Positions 52,723-62,373 of a DNA stretch of 64,000 nt are shown in pieces (the stretch's first letter is position 1; each line of letters opens with the position of its first letter). The notes beneath the pieces were generated by a model that saw only the letters and a list, made by a program, of their open reading frames with translations, did not search any database and was not told the DNA's origin. This stretch comes from Streptomyces sp. MA5143a (GTDB taxonomy: Bacteria > Actinomycetota > Actinomycetes > Streptomycetales > Streptomycetaceae): NCBI RefSeq assembly GCF_900290235.1, contig NZ_OLMK01000100.1, forward strand, positions 60,415 through 124,414, read 5' to 3'. The translations under genes were made by a program, and so were the position numbers.

Positions 52723-54659
52723 TGGCCGGGCCGTTGGGGCGCATGGCGGGAGCCGGGGGCGGTCCCGATCAGCAGTCCATGGACTTCAAGGGGTCCGGGA
52801 AACGACTGCTCGCGCAGTTCAAGCCCGAGCGGTTCACCATGTACGCGATGGTCGTGTGCGCGGTGATCAGCGTCGGTCTGTCGGTGCTGGGCCCGTGGAT
52901 CCTCGGCCGGGCGACCGACCTGGTCTTCGCGGGCGTGGTCGGACGGGAGATGCCGGCCGGCCGGACCAAGGCCGAGGTGCTCGAAGGGATGCGCGAGCGC
53001 GGTGACGGCGGGGTCGCCGACATGCTGTCCGGCACGGACTTCACGCCGGGCAAGGGCATCGACTTCGAGGCCGTCGGCGCCGTGCTGCTGGTTGCCCTCG
53101 GCATCTTCCTGGTCGCGGGTCTGCTGATGGCGGGGGCCACACGGCTCTCCAACCGGGCGATCAACCGGACGATGTTCCACCTGCGGGCGGAGCTCCAGGC
53201 GAAGCTGTCGCGGCTGCCGCTGTCGTACTTCGACAAGCGGCAGCGCGGTGAGGTGCTCAGCCGGGCCACCAACGACATCGACAACATCGGCCAGACGTTG
53301 CAGCAGTCGATGGGACAGCTCGTCAACTCGCTGCTGACGATCGTCGGTGTGCTGGTGATGATGTTCTGGGTGTCGCCGCTGCTGGCGCTGGTCGCGCTGG
53401 TGACCGTGCCGCTGTCGTTCGTGGTGGCCACCCGCGTCGGCAAGCGGTCGCAGCCGCACTTCGTGGCGCAGTGGCGGACCACCGGGAAGCTCAACGCGCA
53501 CATCGAGGAGATGTACACCGGGCACACCCTCGTGAAGGTGTTCGGCCGGCAGGACGAGTCGGCGAAGCAGTTCGCCGAGGAGAACGAGCGGCTGTACGAA
53601 GCCGGGTTCAAGGCCCAGTTCAACAGCGGGATCATGCAGCCGCTGATGTTCTTCGTGTCGAACATCAACTATGTGCTGGTCGCCGTGGTCGGTGGACTGC
53701 GGGTGGCCACCGGTGCCCTGTCCATCGGTGACGTGCAGGCCTTCATCCAGTACTCGCGGCAGTTCTCGATGCCGCTGACGCAGGTCGCGTCCATGGCGAA
53801 CCTGGTGCAGTCGGGCGTCGCCTCCGCCGAGCGGATCTTCGAACTGCTGGACGCGGAGGAGCAGGCCGCGGACGCGGTGCCCGGGGTGCGGCCGGAGGAG
53901 CTGCGCGGGCGGGTGGCGCTGGAGCACGTCTCCTTCCGTTACGAGCCGGACAAGCCGCTGATCGAGGACCTGTCGCTGGTGGTCGAGCCCGGCCACACGG
54001 TGGCGATCGTGGGGCCCACGGGCGCCGGCAAGACCACCCTGGTGAACCTGCTGATGCGGTTCTACGAGGTCACCGGTGGGCGGATCACGCTGGACGGCGT
54101 GGACATCGCGTCCATGTCCCGTGACGAGCTGCGCGACGGGATAGGGATGGTCCTCCAGGACACCTGGCTGTTCGGCGGGACCATCGCGGACAACATCGCG
54201 TACGGGGCGTCCACCGCGCGCGAGGTGACGCGCGGGGAGATCGAGGAGGCGGCCCGCGCCGCGCACGCGGACCGGTTCATCCGGACGCTGCCGGACGGCT
54301 ACGACACGGTGATCGACGACGAGGGCACCGGGGTGAGCGCGGGTGAGAAGCAGCTCATCACCATCGCCCGCGCGTTCCTGTCGGACCCGGTGATCCTGGT
54401 GCTGGACGAGGCGACGAGTTCCGTGGACACCCGGACCGAGGTGCTGATCCAGAAGGCGATGGCCAAGCTGGCGCACGGGCGGACGTCGTTCGTCATCGCG
54501 CACCGGCTGTCGACGATCCGGGACGCCGACACGATCCTGGTGATGGAGAACGGCTCGATCGTCGAACAGGGCGCGCACGAGGAGCTGCTGGCGTCGGGCG
54601 GGGCGTACGCGCGGCTGTACCGGGCGCAGTTCGCGGAGGCGGTCGCCGAGGTGGACTGA
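52722..54659 (+). CDS. ABC exporter half-transporter, subunit B
   Basis: ATG 52722; 645 residues. Membrane part with a large extracytoplasmic insertion after helix 1 (about 66-110), then ATPase with Walker A GPTGAGKTT, Walker B ILVLDEATSSVD (catalytic Glu present) and an altered signature GVSAGEKQLITIA instead of SGGQ. With subunit A it makes one competent and one degenerate ATP site. Exports an unknown, probably hydrophobic, compound. Confidence 0.93.
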   Translation: MAGPLGRMAGAGGGPDQQSMDFKGSGKRLLAQFKPERFTMYAMVVCAVISVGLSVLGPWILGRATDLVFAGVVGREMPAGRTKAEVLEGMRERGDGGVADMLSGTDFTPGKGIDFEAVGAVLLVALGIFLVAGLLMAGATRLSNRAINRTMFHLRAELQAKLSRLPLSYFDKRQRGEVLSRATNDIDNIGQTLQQSMGQLVNSLLTIVGVLVMMFWVSPLLALVALVTVPLSFVVATRVGKRSQPHFVAQWRTTGKLNAHIEEMYTGHTLVKVFGRQDESAKQFAEENERLYEAGFKAQFNSGIMQPLMFFVSNINYVLVAVVGGLRVATGALSIGDVQAFIQYSRQFSMPLTQVASMANLVQSGVASAERIFELLDAEEQAADAVPGVRPEELRGRVALEHVSFRYEPDKPLIEDLSLVVEPGHTVAIVGPTGAGKTTLVNLLMRFYEVTGGRITLDGVDIASMSRDELRDGIGMVLQDTWLFGGTIADNIAYGASTAREVTRGEIEEAARAAHADRFIRTLPDGYDTVIDDEGTGVSAGEKQLITIARAFLSDPVILVLDEATSSVDTRTEVLIQKAMAKLAHGRTSFVIAHRLSTIRDADTILVMENGSIVEQGAHEELLASGGAYARLYRAQFAEAVAEVD

Positions 54660-54680
54660 GTCGAGCGGGACCGGGGGCCC

Positions 54681-54786
54681 GTTGTCGGGTGCGGGTGCGT
54701 GGGGGCTGAAGGCCGGGCCGCAGGCCCATGCCTTCAGGGGCGCGGGGAACTGCGCGAGAAACCACACACCACCCGCACCCGACAAC
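54681..54786. repeat. 106-bp element with 17-bp perfect terminal inverted repeats
   Basis: Ends are GTTGTCGGGTGCGGGTG and CACCCGCACCCGACAAC; inside is GGGGCGCGGGGAACTGCGCG, a motif I know as very frequent between genes in Streptomyces. It lies between convergent genes and may serve as a two-way terminator. Confidence 0.75.
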
Positions 54787-54817
54787 CAAGCAGCGCCCCC
54801 CGAGCTACTGGGCGCCC

Positions 54818-55969
54818 TCAGTCCAGATAGCCCCTCAGCTGATCCGCGAACGCGTGGTCCCTCAGCTTGTTCAGCGTCTTCGACTCGATCTGCCGAATCC
54901 GTTCCCGGGTCACCCCGAAGATCCGGCCGATCTCCTCCAGCGTCCGCGGCCGCCCGTCCGCGAGCCCGTACCGCAGCTGCACCACCTTGCGTTCACGCTC
55001 CCCCAGCGTGGACAGCACCGCCTCCAGGTGTTCCCGCAGCAGCAGGAACGCCGCCGACTCCACGGGGCTCGCCGCGTCGCCGTCTTCGATGAGGTCGCCG
55101 AGCGCCACGTCGTCCTCCTCGCCCACGGGCGCGTGCAGGGACACCGGCTCCTGGGCGAGGCGGAGCACCTCGCTGACCCGCTCGGGCAGCAGGTCGAGGT
55201 GGGCGGCGACCTCCTCCGGCGTCGGCTCGTAGCCCCGTTCCTGGAGCATGCGGCGCTGGACGCGGACGACCCGGTTGATGAGTTCCACGACGTGGACGGG
55301 GACACGGATCGTGCGGGCCTGGTCCGCGAGCGCGCGGGACATGGCCTGGCGGATCCACCAGGTCGCGTACGTGGAGAACTTGTAGCCGCGGGCGTAGTCG
55401 AACTTCTCGACGGCCCGGATGAGGCCCAGGTTGCCCTCCTGGACGAGGTCCAGCATGGTCAGGCCGCGGCCGACGTACCGCTTGGCCACGGACACGACGA
55501 GCCGCAGGTTCGCCTCGATGAGGCGGCGCTTGGCCATGCGGCCCAGGACGACCAGCCGGTCGAGGTCGAGGGCGAGCCGGCTGTCGAGGTCGGGGGTGGT
55601 GCCGAGCTTCTCCTCGGCGAACAGACCGGCCTCCACCCGGCGGGCCAGTTCCACCTCCTCGGCCGCCGTGAGCAGCGGGATGCGGCCGATCTCCCGCAGG
55701 TACTGGCGGAACAGGTCGGAGGAGGGGCCGCTGGTGTCGGTGCGGCGCGGCAGTTCGACGGGCTCGGGTTCGGCCGTCTCGATGGCCTCCACGGCCGCCG
55801 CGGGCGGCTCGTCGGCGTCCGGCGGGGGCTCCGGCGCCGTCTCGGGGTGGTGCGCGGCGCGGCTCTGGGCCGGGACCGCGTGGATCACGCCGGTCTCGGC
55901 GCCCGGCTGCGCGCCGTCGGTACTCAGGGCCGTACTGGTGTCGTTCTGTATGAGGGTCTGGGTCTGCAC
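54818..55969 (-). CDS. hrdA: group 2 sigma-70 factor (HrdA-like)
   Basis: GTG 55969 is chosen (383 residues; CTGGAGGTC 8 bases upstream); an ATG at 56167 is also in frame. Sigma70 regions are complete: region 1.2 DLFRQYLREIGRIPLL, 2.1-2.4 RLVVSVAKRYVGRGLTMLDL, YKFSTYATWWIRQAMSRALA, region 3 and region 4 with LRYGLADGRPRTLEEIGRIF and TRERIRQIESKTLNKLR. The long acidic 1.1 region of the principal factor is missing, so it is a non-essential principal-like factor. The gene name rests on closeness to dnaG as I remember it from S. coelicolor. Confidence 0.85.
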   Translation of the reverse strand: MQTQTLIQNDTSTALSTDGAQPGAETGVIHAVPAQSRAAHHPETAPEPPPDADEPPAAAVEAIETAEPEPVELPRRTDTSGPSSDLFRQYLREIGRIPLLTAAEEVELARRVEAGLFAEEKLGTTPDLDSRLALDLDRLVVLGRMAKRRLIEANLRLVVSVAKRYVGRGLTMLDLVQEGNLGLIRAVEKFDYARGYKFSTYATWWIRQAMSRALADQARTIRVPVHVVELINRVVRVQRRMLQERGYEPTPEEVAAHLDLLPERVSEVLRLAQEPVSLHAPVGEEDDVALGDLIEDGDAASPVESAAFLLLREHLEAVLSTLGERERKVVQLRYGLADGRPRTLEEIGRIFGVTRERIRQIESKTLNKLRDHAFADQLRGYLD

Positions 55970-56334
55970 GGGGGCGACCTCCAGGGATGTCGCTGCTGAC
56001 GCGTACGGCAGCGGTATGTCGGGGATGGCGCGGGCGGCCCGTCCGCCCTCCATCCCGTACTCATCGAGCGGAACCGCGGGGATCTCGGACCCGTGGGGGA
56101 CGGGTCGGCCGCGCTCCGAGGACTCAGGCACCGGAACCCAGTGTGGAGTACGACACACAGCCGCCACGAGGGGCGTGCGGTGACTTTTTGCGTCCGGTCC
56201 GTGACCCCACGGTTACTCTCACGGACGAGTGGGCCGCTGACAGGCCGTGAAACAGCTTGAAGGGCGTACGGAACCGGGGCGACCTGCGGGGACCGGCGCC
56301 CGATTGGCAAGTGCGCCGGGGATGTTCCCCTCTT

Positions 56335-58236
56335 CTAGAGCGCTTCCGCGCCCCTCTCCCGCAGGGCCTGGTCGTACTGCTGGAGCACCCACAACTCGTT
56401 CTGCACGGCGGCCAGCTGGGCCGGGTCGCCGTGGGCGCCGAGGCGGGCGAGGCTGCTCTGGACGTCCCGTACGCGGCGCTCGACGGCGCGGCGGCGGACG
56501 GTGACCAGCTGGGCGCCGGCGTAGATCTCGTCGACCGTCTTGCGCATGATCGCCTCGACGGCGAGCTCGGTCACCATGGCGCGCACGGCGTCGTCCGGGG
56601 CGGCCTCCCGGACGCGGACCAGGTACTCCTGCGGGTCCTCGACGCCGAACTCGACGCCGCCCGCCTCGATGATCGCCTCGCGTACGGCCGCGTAGGGGGC
56701 GGCGGTGAACTCGTCGATCCCGTACGCGTCGAACGCGGGGGCCACCAAGTCGGGTCGCTGGAGGGCGAGTTTGAGGAGCTCCCGCTCGGTGGCGTAGACG
56801 GGGTTGCGCAGGACGAGGGCGGGGCCCGAGGGGCGGCGGGCGGCGGTCTCGTACGGCTGTGCGGGCTGCTGGGGGGCGGGCGCGGGGCCCTTGCCGCCGC
56901 GGTCGCGGGCCCAGCGGGCGAGCTGGGCGACGCGCTTGACGACGAACTGGGTGTCGAGGATGCCGAGCATGCCGGCGAGCTGCACGGCGACCTCGTGCTG
57001 GGCGCCGCTGTTCTTGATGCGGGCCACGACGGGTGCCGCCTCGTCGAGGGCGGAGGCGCGCCCGGCGGCCGTCTCCAGGTCGTACCGGGCGACGATGTGC
57101 CGGAGGGCGAACTCGAAGAGCGGGGTGCGGGGTTCGACCAGCTCGGCCACCGCGTCGTCGCCCTTGGCCAGGCGCAGCTCGCAGGGGTCCATGCCGTCGG
57201 GGGCGATGGCGATGTAGGTCTCGGCGGCGAACTTCTGGTCGTCCTCGAAGGCGCGCAGGGCGGCCTTCTGGCCGGCCGCGTCGCCGTCGAAGGTGAAGAT
57301 CACCCGGGCCGAGCCGTTGTCCATGAGCAGCCGGCGGAGGATCTTGATGTGTTCGCCGCCGAAGGCCGTGCCGCAGGTGGCGATGGCGGTGGTGACGCCG
57401 GCGAGGTGGCAGGCCATGACGTCGGTGTAGCCCTCGACGACCACCGCCCGGCTGGCCTTGGCGATGTCCTTCTTGGCGAGGTCGATGCCGTAGAGCACCT
57501 GGGACTTGCGGTAGATCGGGGTGTCGGGGGTGTTGAGGTACTTCGGGCCGTTGTCCGCCTCGTACAGCTTGCGGGCGCCGAAGCCCACGACGTCGCCGCC
57601 GATGTCGCGGATCGGCCACATCAGCCGGCCCCGGAACCGGTCGATGGGGCCCCGGCGGCCCTCCTGGGCGAGCCCGGACAGGAGCAGCTCCTTGTCGGTG
57701 AAGCCCTTGCCGCGGAGGTAGCGGGTGAGGTGGTCCCAGCCCTGGGGGCTGTAGCCGACGCCGAAGTGGACGGCGGTGGCCTGGTCGAAGCCGCGCTCGG
57801 CGAGGAAGATCCGCCCGGTGTCGGCCTCGGGGCTGGTCGCGAGCTGCTCCGCGTACCACTCGGCGGCGATCTTGTGGGCCTCGACGAGACGGATGCGCTC
57901 CCCGCGCTGGTGGGAGGGGTTGTACCCGCCCTCCTCGTACCGCAGGGTGATGCCCGCCTGGGCGGCGAGCCGCTCGACGGCCTCCGAGAAGGAGAGGTGG
58001 TCGACCTTCATCACGAACGTGATGGTGTCGCCGCCCTCCTGGCAGCCGAAGCAGTGGAAGAGTCCCTTGCTCGGGCTGACCTGGAAGGACGGCGACTTCT
58101 CGTCGTGGAAGGGGCACAGCCCCTTCAGGTTCCCCCCGCCGGCGTTGCGCAGCTGGAGGTACTCGGACACCACGGCGTCGATCGGGACCGCGTCCCGTAC
58201 CGCCTTCACGTCCTCGTCGTTGATCCGTCCTGCCAC
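56335..58236 (-). CDS. dnaG: DNA primase DnaG
   Basis: 633 residues, full length. CHC2 zinc finger C41-PF-H44 and HCFGC (C62, C65); the N-terminal primase core; TOPRIM motifs VVVEGYTDVMACH and IFTFDGDAAGQKA; and a C-terminal helicase-interaction domain after a Pro/Ala linker. It makes RNA primers at the replication fork. Housekeeping gene; no irregularities seen. Confidence 0.98.
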   Translation of the reverse strand: MAGRINDEDVKAVRDAVPIDAVVSEYLQLRNAGGGNLKGLCPFHDEKSPSFQVSPSKGLFHCFGCQEGGDTITFVMKVDHLSFSEAVERLAAQAGITLRYEEGGYNPSHQRGERIRLVEAHKIAAEWYAEQLATSPEADTGRIFLAERGFDQATAVHFGVGYSPQGWDHLTRYLRGKGFTDKELLLSGLAQEGRRGPIDRFRGRLMWPIRDIGGDVVGFGARKLYEADNGPKYLNTPDTPIYRKSQVLYGIDLAKKDIAKASRAVVVEGYTDVMACHLAGVTTAIATCGTAFGGEHIKILRRLLMDNGSARVIFTFDGDAAGQKAALRAFEDDQKFAAETYIAIAPDGMDPCELRLAKGDDAVAELVEPRTPLFEFALRHIVARYDLETAAGRASALDEAAPVVARIKNSGAQHEVAVQLAGMLGILDTQFVVKRVAQLARWARDRGGKGPAPAPQQPAQPYETAARRPSGPALVLRNPVYATERELLKLALQRPDLVAPAFDAYGIDEFTAAPYAAVREAIIEAGGVEFGVEDPQEYLVRVREAAPDDAVRAMVTELAVEAIMRKTVDEIYAGAQLVTVRRRAVERRVRDVQSSLARLGAHGDPAQLAAVQNELWVLQQYDQALRERGAEAL

Positions 58237-58265
58237 GCGGTGATTCTACGGGGGCGCACCGACAG

Positions 58266-59537
58266 CTAAGGGGCCGCGATCAGTGCGTCCAGGGGGACCT
58301 GGGGGTCGGAGAGGGCGTCCACGTCGATCCGGGCCCGTGACCTGATGAGCTTCTGGATCTGTTCCGTGACGTCCCACACATTCACGTTCATCCCGGCGAG
58401 GACCCGTCCCTCCTTGATCCAGAAGGCGATGAACTCGCGTTTCCCGGCGTCCCCGCGGATCACCACCTGGTCGTAGGAGCCGGGCGGCGCCCATCCCGAG
58501 TACTCCATGCCCAGGTCGTACTGGTCGGAGAAGAAGTAGGGCACCCGGTCGTAGGTGACGTCCTTGCCGAGCATGGAGCGGGCGGCGGCCGGGCCGCCGT
58601 TCAGCGCGTTGGCCCAGTGCTCGACCCGCAGCCGGGTGTCGAACAGGGGGTGCGGGAAGGAGACGACGTCACCGGCCGCGTAGATCGACGGGTCGGAGGT
58701 GCGCAGCCGCTCGTCGACGACCACTCCCCCGCCGTGCGCGCGGTCGGCGATCTCCAGTCCGGCGGCCTCGGCCAGGCCGATGCGGGGTGCCGCGCCGATC
58801 GCGGCGAGGACGTCGTGCGCCGGGTGCTCCTCGCCGGTGTCGGTGCGGGCGGCCAGGACCATGCCGTCCTGGCCGACGATCTCGGTGAGCTTCGCGCCGA
58901 AGACGAAGCGCACCCCGTGCTCGCGGTGCAGCTGGGCGAAGAGGTTGCCGAGCTCGGGGCCGAGGACGCCGTGCAGGGGCGTGGGCTCCGGCTCGACGAC
59001 GGTGACCTCGGCGCCGTACTCGCGGGCCGCCGCCGCGACCTCCAGGCCGATCCAGCCGGCGCCCGCGACGACCAGGTGGCCGTTGTCCCGGCCGAGGGCG
59101 GCGAGGACGCCCTTGAGGCGTTCGGCGTGGGCGAGGCGGCGCAGATGGTGGACGCCCGCGAGGTCGGTGCCCGGGATGTCCAGGCGGCGGGGCTCGGCGC
59201 CGGTCGCCAGCAGCAGCTTGTCGTAGTGGACGAAGGTGCCGTCGTCCCCGAAGTGCACGGTCTTCGCCGCGCGGTCGATCGTGTCGACGGTCTGGCCGAG
59301 GTGCAGCTCGATGTCGTTGCGCGCGTACCAGGACGGCTCGTGGACGAAGACGCTGTCGCGTTCCTCCTTGCCCAGCAGATAGCCCTTGGACAGCGGCGGG
59401 CGCTCGTACGGGTGGTCGCGTTCGTCGCAGATCAGTATCACGCGGCCGGTGAAGCCCTCCGCTCGGAGCGTCTCGGCCGCCTTCGCGCCGGCGAGACCGC
59501 CTCCGACGATGACGAATGTCTGATCCGCGTCGACCAC
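58266..59537 (-). CDS. FAD-dependent NAD(P)H oxidoreductase, ferredoxin-reductase type
   Basis: GTG 59537 follows AAAAGGAGG; 423 residues. Two dinucleotide-binding motifs: FVIVGGGLAGAKAAETLR for FAD and LVVAGAGWIGLEVAAAA for NAD(P)H, plus the FAD motif IYAAGDVVSFPHP and a reductase C-terminal domain. These proteins pass electrons from NAD(P)H to small ferredoxins feeding P450s or dioxygenases. No ferredoxin gene is adjacent. Lies 29 bases upstream of dnaG in transcription order, possibly co-transcribed. Confidence 0.92.
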   Translation of the reverse strand: MVDADQTFVIVGGGLAGAKAAETLRAEGFTGRVILICDERDHPYERPPLSKGYLLGKEERDSVFVHEPSWYARNDIELHLGQTVDTIDRAAKTVHFGDDGTFVHYDKLLLATGAEPRRLDIPGTDLAGVHHLRRLAHAERLKGVLAALGRDNGHLVVAGAGWIGLEVAAAAREYGAEVTVVEPEPTPLHGVLGPELGNLFAQLHREHGVRFVFGAKLTEIVGQDGMVLAARTDTGEEHPAHDVLAAIGAAPRIGLAEAAGLEIADRAHGGGVVVDERLRTSDPSIYAAGDVVSFPHPLFDTRLRVEHWANALNGGPAAARSMLGKDVTYDRVPYFFSDQYDLGMEYSGWAPPGSYDQVVIRGDAGKREFIAFWIKEGRVLAGMNVNVWDVTEQIQKLIRSRARIDVDALSDPQVPLDALIAAP

Positions 59538-59701
59538 TTGATGCCTCCTTTTGAGGGTGCGTCCACTTGCGAGCGTCCCGCACACAGCGTGATGCGGGAA
59601 GAGGTAGTGACCCGATCAGGCCACGGAGGGTCACATGGACGCCCCGTACGCCCCGTGGGTCACACGCCGTCGGTCCCGGGCCGCCGGTCGTGAGCTGTCG
59701 G

Positions 59702-61051
59702 TCACGGGCTGTCGCTCGTCCCTCCGCCGGTCGCGTGCGTCAGTCTCGCGTGCAGCGAGCGGGCCGACGCGTCGGTGAGGGAGGCGATCTGATCGATGAT
59801 CACCCGCTTGCGGGCACGGTCGTCCGGCGCCGTGTCGAACAGCGCGCGGAACTGCGGGTCGAGCCCGTCCGGGGCGCGGGCGGTGAGGGCCTCGGCCAAC
59901 TCCGCGACGACGACGCGCTGGTCGGCGCGGAGCCGTTCCTGCTCGGCGCGCTGCATCACGTACCGGTCGGCGACGGCCTTGAGGACCGCGCACTCCAGGC
60001 GCGCGCCGCGCGGCACGACCAGTTCGGCGGCGTACCGGGTGAGGCGCCCCGCGCCGTACGTCCGCCGGGTCGCGCCCTCGGCGGCGAGGCAGAAGCGGCC
60101 GATGAGCTGGCTGGTGGCGTCCTTCAGCCGGGCCTGCGCGACGGCCGTGCCGTCGTAGCCATGGGGCCACCATTCCTGGTCGAGGAGCCGGTCGAGGGCC
60201 TCGGCCAGTTCGGCGGGGTCGGTGTCGGCGGGCACGTACCGGCCGAGCGCCACCTCGAACACCGCCTGCCGCTCGGGCTCCGCGTGCAGGGAGCCCGGGT
60301 CGATGTGCCCGGCGTGCAGGCCGTCCTCGATGTCGTGCACCGAGTACGCCACGTCGTCGGACCAGTCCATGACCTGCGCCTCGAAGGTCGTACGGCCGTC
60401 GGGTGCGCCCTTTCTGACCCAGTCGAAGACGGGGCGGTCGTCCTCGTAGACACCGAACTTGGGGGACGCCGGGTCGGTGGGGTGGGCGCCCCGGGGCCAG
60501 GGGTACTTGGTGGCGGCGTCCAGGGTGGCGCGGGTCAGGTTGAGGCCGACGCTGACGGGGTCGCCGGACTCGGGGGACCGTACGAACCGCTTGGGTTCGA
60601 GCCGGGCCAGGAGGCGCAGGGACTGCGCGTTGCCCTCGAAACCGCCGCAGTCCTCGGCGAATTCGTTCAGGGCCTGTTCGCCGTTGTGGCCGAACGGGGG
60701 GTGGCCGAGGTCGTGGGAGAGGCAGGCGGCCTCGACGAGGTCCGGGTCGCAGCCGAGGGCCGCGCCCAGTTCCCGGCCGACCTGGGCGCACTCCAGGGAG
60801 TGGGTGAGGCGGGTGCGGGGGCTGGCGTCCCAGGCGGGGGTGCGGGTGCCGGGCGTGACCACCTGGGTCTTGCCGGCGAGTCTGCGCAGCGCCGCCGAGT
60901 GCAGGACGCGGGCGCGATCGCGTTGGAAGGCGGTGCGGCCCGGGCGTTTGTCGTGTTCCGGGGCGTAGCGCTCCGCGGAGGGCGGGTCGTAGCCGGCCGG
61001 TGCGTCGAGGTTCGCGGGGGTGTCGTGGTCGGGGGGTGCGGTGCCTTCCAT
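59702..61051 (-). CDS. dgt: deoxyguanosinetriphosphate triphosphohydrolase
   Basis: ATG 61051; 449 residues. The HD metal site is intact: RLTHSLECAQVGREL, then CLSHDLGHPPFGHNGEQALN and the late Asp in WSDDVAYSVHDIEDG. It hydrolyses dGTP (or other dNTPs) to the nucleoside and triphosphate, adjusting pools. It is the normal housekeeping relative of the HD domain in the TIR fusion at 20637, whose HD pair is changed to QD. Confidence 0.93.
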   Translation of the reverse strand: MEGTAPPDHDTPANLDAPAGYDPPSAERYAPEHDKRPGRTAFQRDRARVLHSAALRRLAGKTQVVTPGTRTPAWDASPRTRLTHSLECAQVGRELGAALGCDPDLVEAACLSHDLGHPPFGHNGEQALNEFAEDCGGFEGNAQSLRLLARLEPKRFVRSPESGDPVSVGLNLTRATLDAATKYPWPRGAHPTDPASPKFGVYEDDRPVFDWVRKGAPDGRTTFEAQVMDWSDDVAYSVHDIEDGLHAGHIDPGSLHAEPERQAVFEVALGRYVPADTDPAELAEALDRLLDQEWWPHGYDGTAVAQARLKDATSQLIGRFCLAAEGATRRTYGAGRLTRYAAELVVPRGARLECAVLKAVADRYVMQRAEQERLRADQRVVVAELAEALTARAPDGLDPQFRALFDTAPDDRARKRVIIDQIASLTDASARSLHARLTHATGGGTSDSP

Positions 61052-61234
61052 GGTTCGACAGTACGGGGAGGGTGTGACAAATGGGTGCCACTCGTCTGCC
61101 GGGTCGGGTCGTCGGGCGGGTACGGGTGCGTCGTGTTTCGTCGCGCCCACGCGGCGGAGCCGTACATCCGATAGGGCCCCGTGCCCCTGCACGTGCCCTC
61201 GCGTGGTGCACGTGCCCTCGCGTGGTGCGGCGCC

Positions 61235-62116
61235 CTACGCCGTCGCCAGCGATCGTTCCTTCGTCGCGGCCGGGGTCGCCATGGCCTGGTCGTAGCGGTG
61301 GAGGACCAGGCGCGCCATCGCCGGGTGGGTGCCCAGGGGGGCCGAGGCGATCCAGGGGGCCGCCTGTGCGCACTCCGTGGCGAACCGGCCGGGGGCCGTG
61401 AAGCAGGAGGCGACCGCCACCCGGGTGCGGCCGCGGGCCGCGAGGGCGGCGACGGCGTCGGGGACCGTGGGCGCGGCGGTGGTGGCGTAGGCGGGGACGA
61501 CGGGCACGCCGAGGCGTTCGGCGAGGAGCTGGGCGGTGCGGCCGGTGTCGACCCTCGACTCGGGGTCGCGGGAGCCGGCCGCGGCGAGGACGACAGCGCT
61601 GGTACGGCGGGTCCCGGCGTCCAGACGGGTACGCCAGCCGGCCTCGACGAGGCGGGCGTGCAGGGTCTCCACGAGGAGCGGGTGCGGGCCGAGCGGGGCG
61701 GCGACACGCGCGCGTACCGCGCTGTCGGCGGCCATCTCGGGGATGTCCCGCTTGACGTGGTAGCCGCGGCTGAGGAGGAGGGGGACGAGGACGGCTTCCC
61801 GGTCGCCGAGGGCGGCGAGGGTGTCGGGGAGCAGGGGCTCGTTCAGCTCGATGTGGCCCAGGTGCACCGACAGGCCGGGGCGCTGCTGGCGCACACGGTC
61901 CATGAGGGTCCGCACGGTGGCCAGGGCGCGGGGGTCTCGGCTGCCGTGCCCCACCAGGACGAGAGCGGGGGCGGGCGGGGTGGGGCGCCGGGTCCCGTTG
62001 AGGGAGACGAGGCTGAGCTGACTGGCCAACTGGTCACCGATCCGGTTCATGAGGTGCGCCGTACTGGCGAGGTCCGCGTTCGACTGGCTCGTCGTGTTGC
62101 TCGTCGTCGCCGTCAT
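61235..62116 (-). CDS. sirohydrochlorin chelatase-like protein (CbiX family)
   Basis: 293 residues with two tandem CbiX-type halves: VLVGHGSRDPRALATVRTLM (His ligand) and PLLLSRGYHVKRDIPEM in the first, VLAAAGSRDPESRVDTGRTA in the second, which has lost the His of the first motif. The family inserts Fe2+ or Co2+ into sirohydrochlorin for siroheme or cobalamin synthesis. No siroheme genes are next to it. Confidence 0.85.
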   Translation of the reverse strand: MTATTSNTTSQSNADLASTAHLMNRIGDQLASQLSLVSLNGTRRPTPPAPALVLVGHGSRDPRALATVRTLMDRVRQQRPGLSVHLGHIELNEPLLPDTLAALGDREAVLVPLLLSRGYHVKRDIPEMAADSAVRARVAAPLGPHPLLVETLHARLVEAGWRTRLDAGTRRTSAVVLAAAGSRDPESRVDTGRTAQLLAERLGVPVVPAYATTAAPTVPDAVAALAARGRTRVAVASCFTAPGRFATECAQAAPWIASAPLGTHPAMARLVLHRYDQAMATPAATKERSLATA

Positions 62117-62373
62117 GTGTCGATGGTGTCGGGAGGAGGTTGCCTCCCCGTTGCACCGTGGTGACGGGTGTTTTCCGGCGGTTCACGGCGCGCCCTGCCG
62201 GGGTGTGAACCTCCTTGACCTGCGGTTTCCACACGATCGAGTGAAACTTGTCATGCTGCGCGGTGAACCGGATCGCCGGGGATGACGTCTTCGTTGGTCG
62301 AAGGGCGGGCCGGGCCGGGTCCGTCGGAAACAAGCACGACACATACGTGCGTGCCACGGACGGGGGCTTCTCG
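62117..62373. other. divergent intergenic region
   Basis: 257 bases between divergent genes; no operator or RNA recognised. Confidence 0.4.

Noticed and set aside
56257..58269. Forward open frame opposite dnaG
   Set aside because: Shadow of a certain housekeeping gene.
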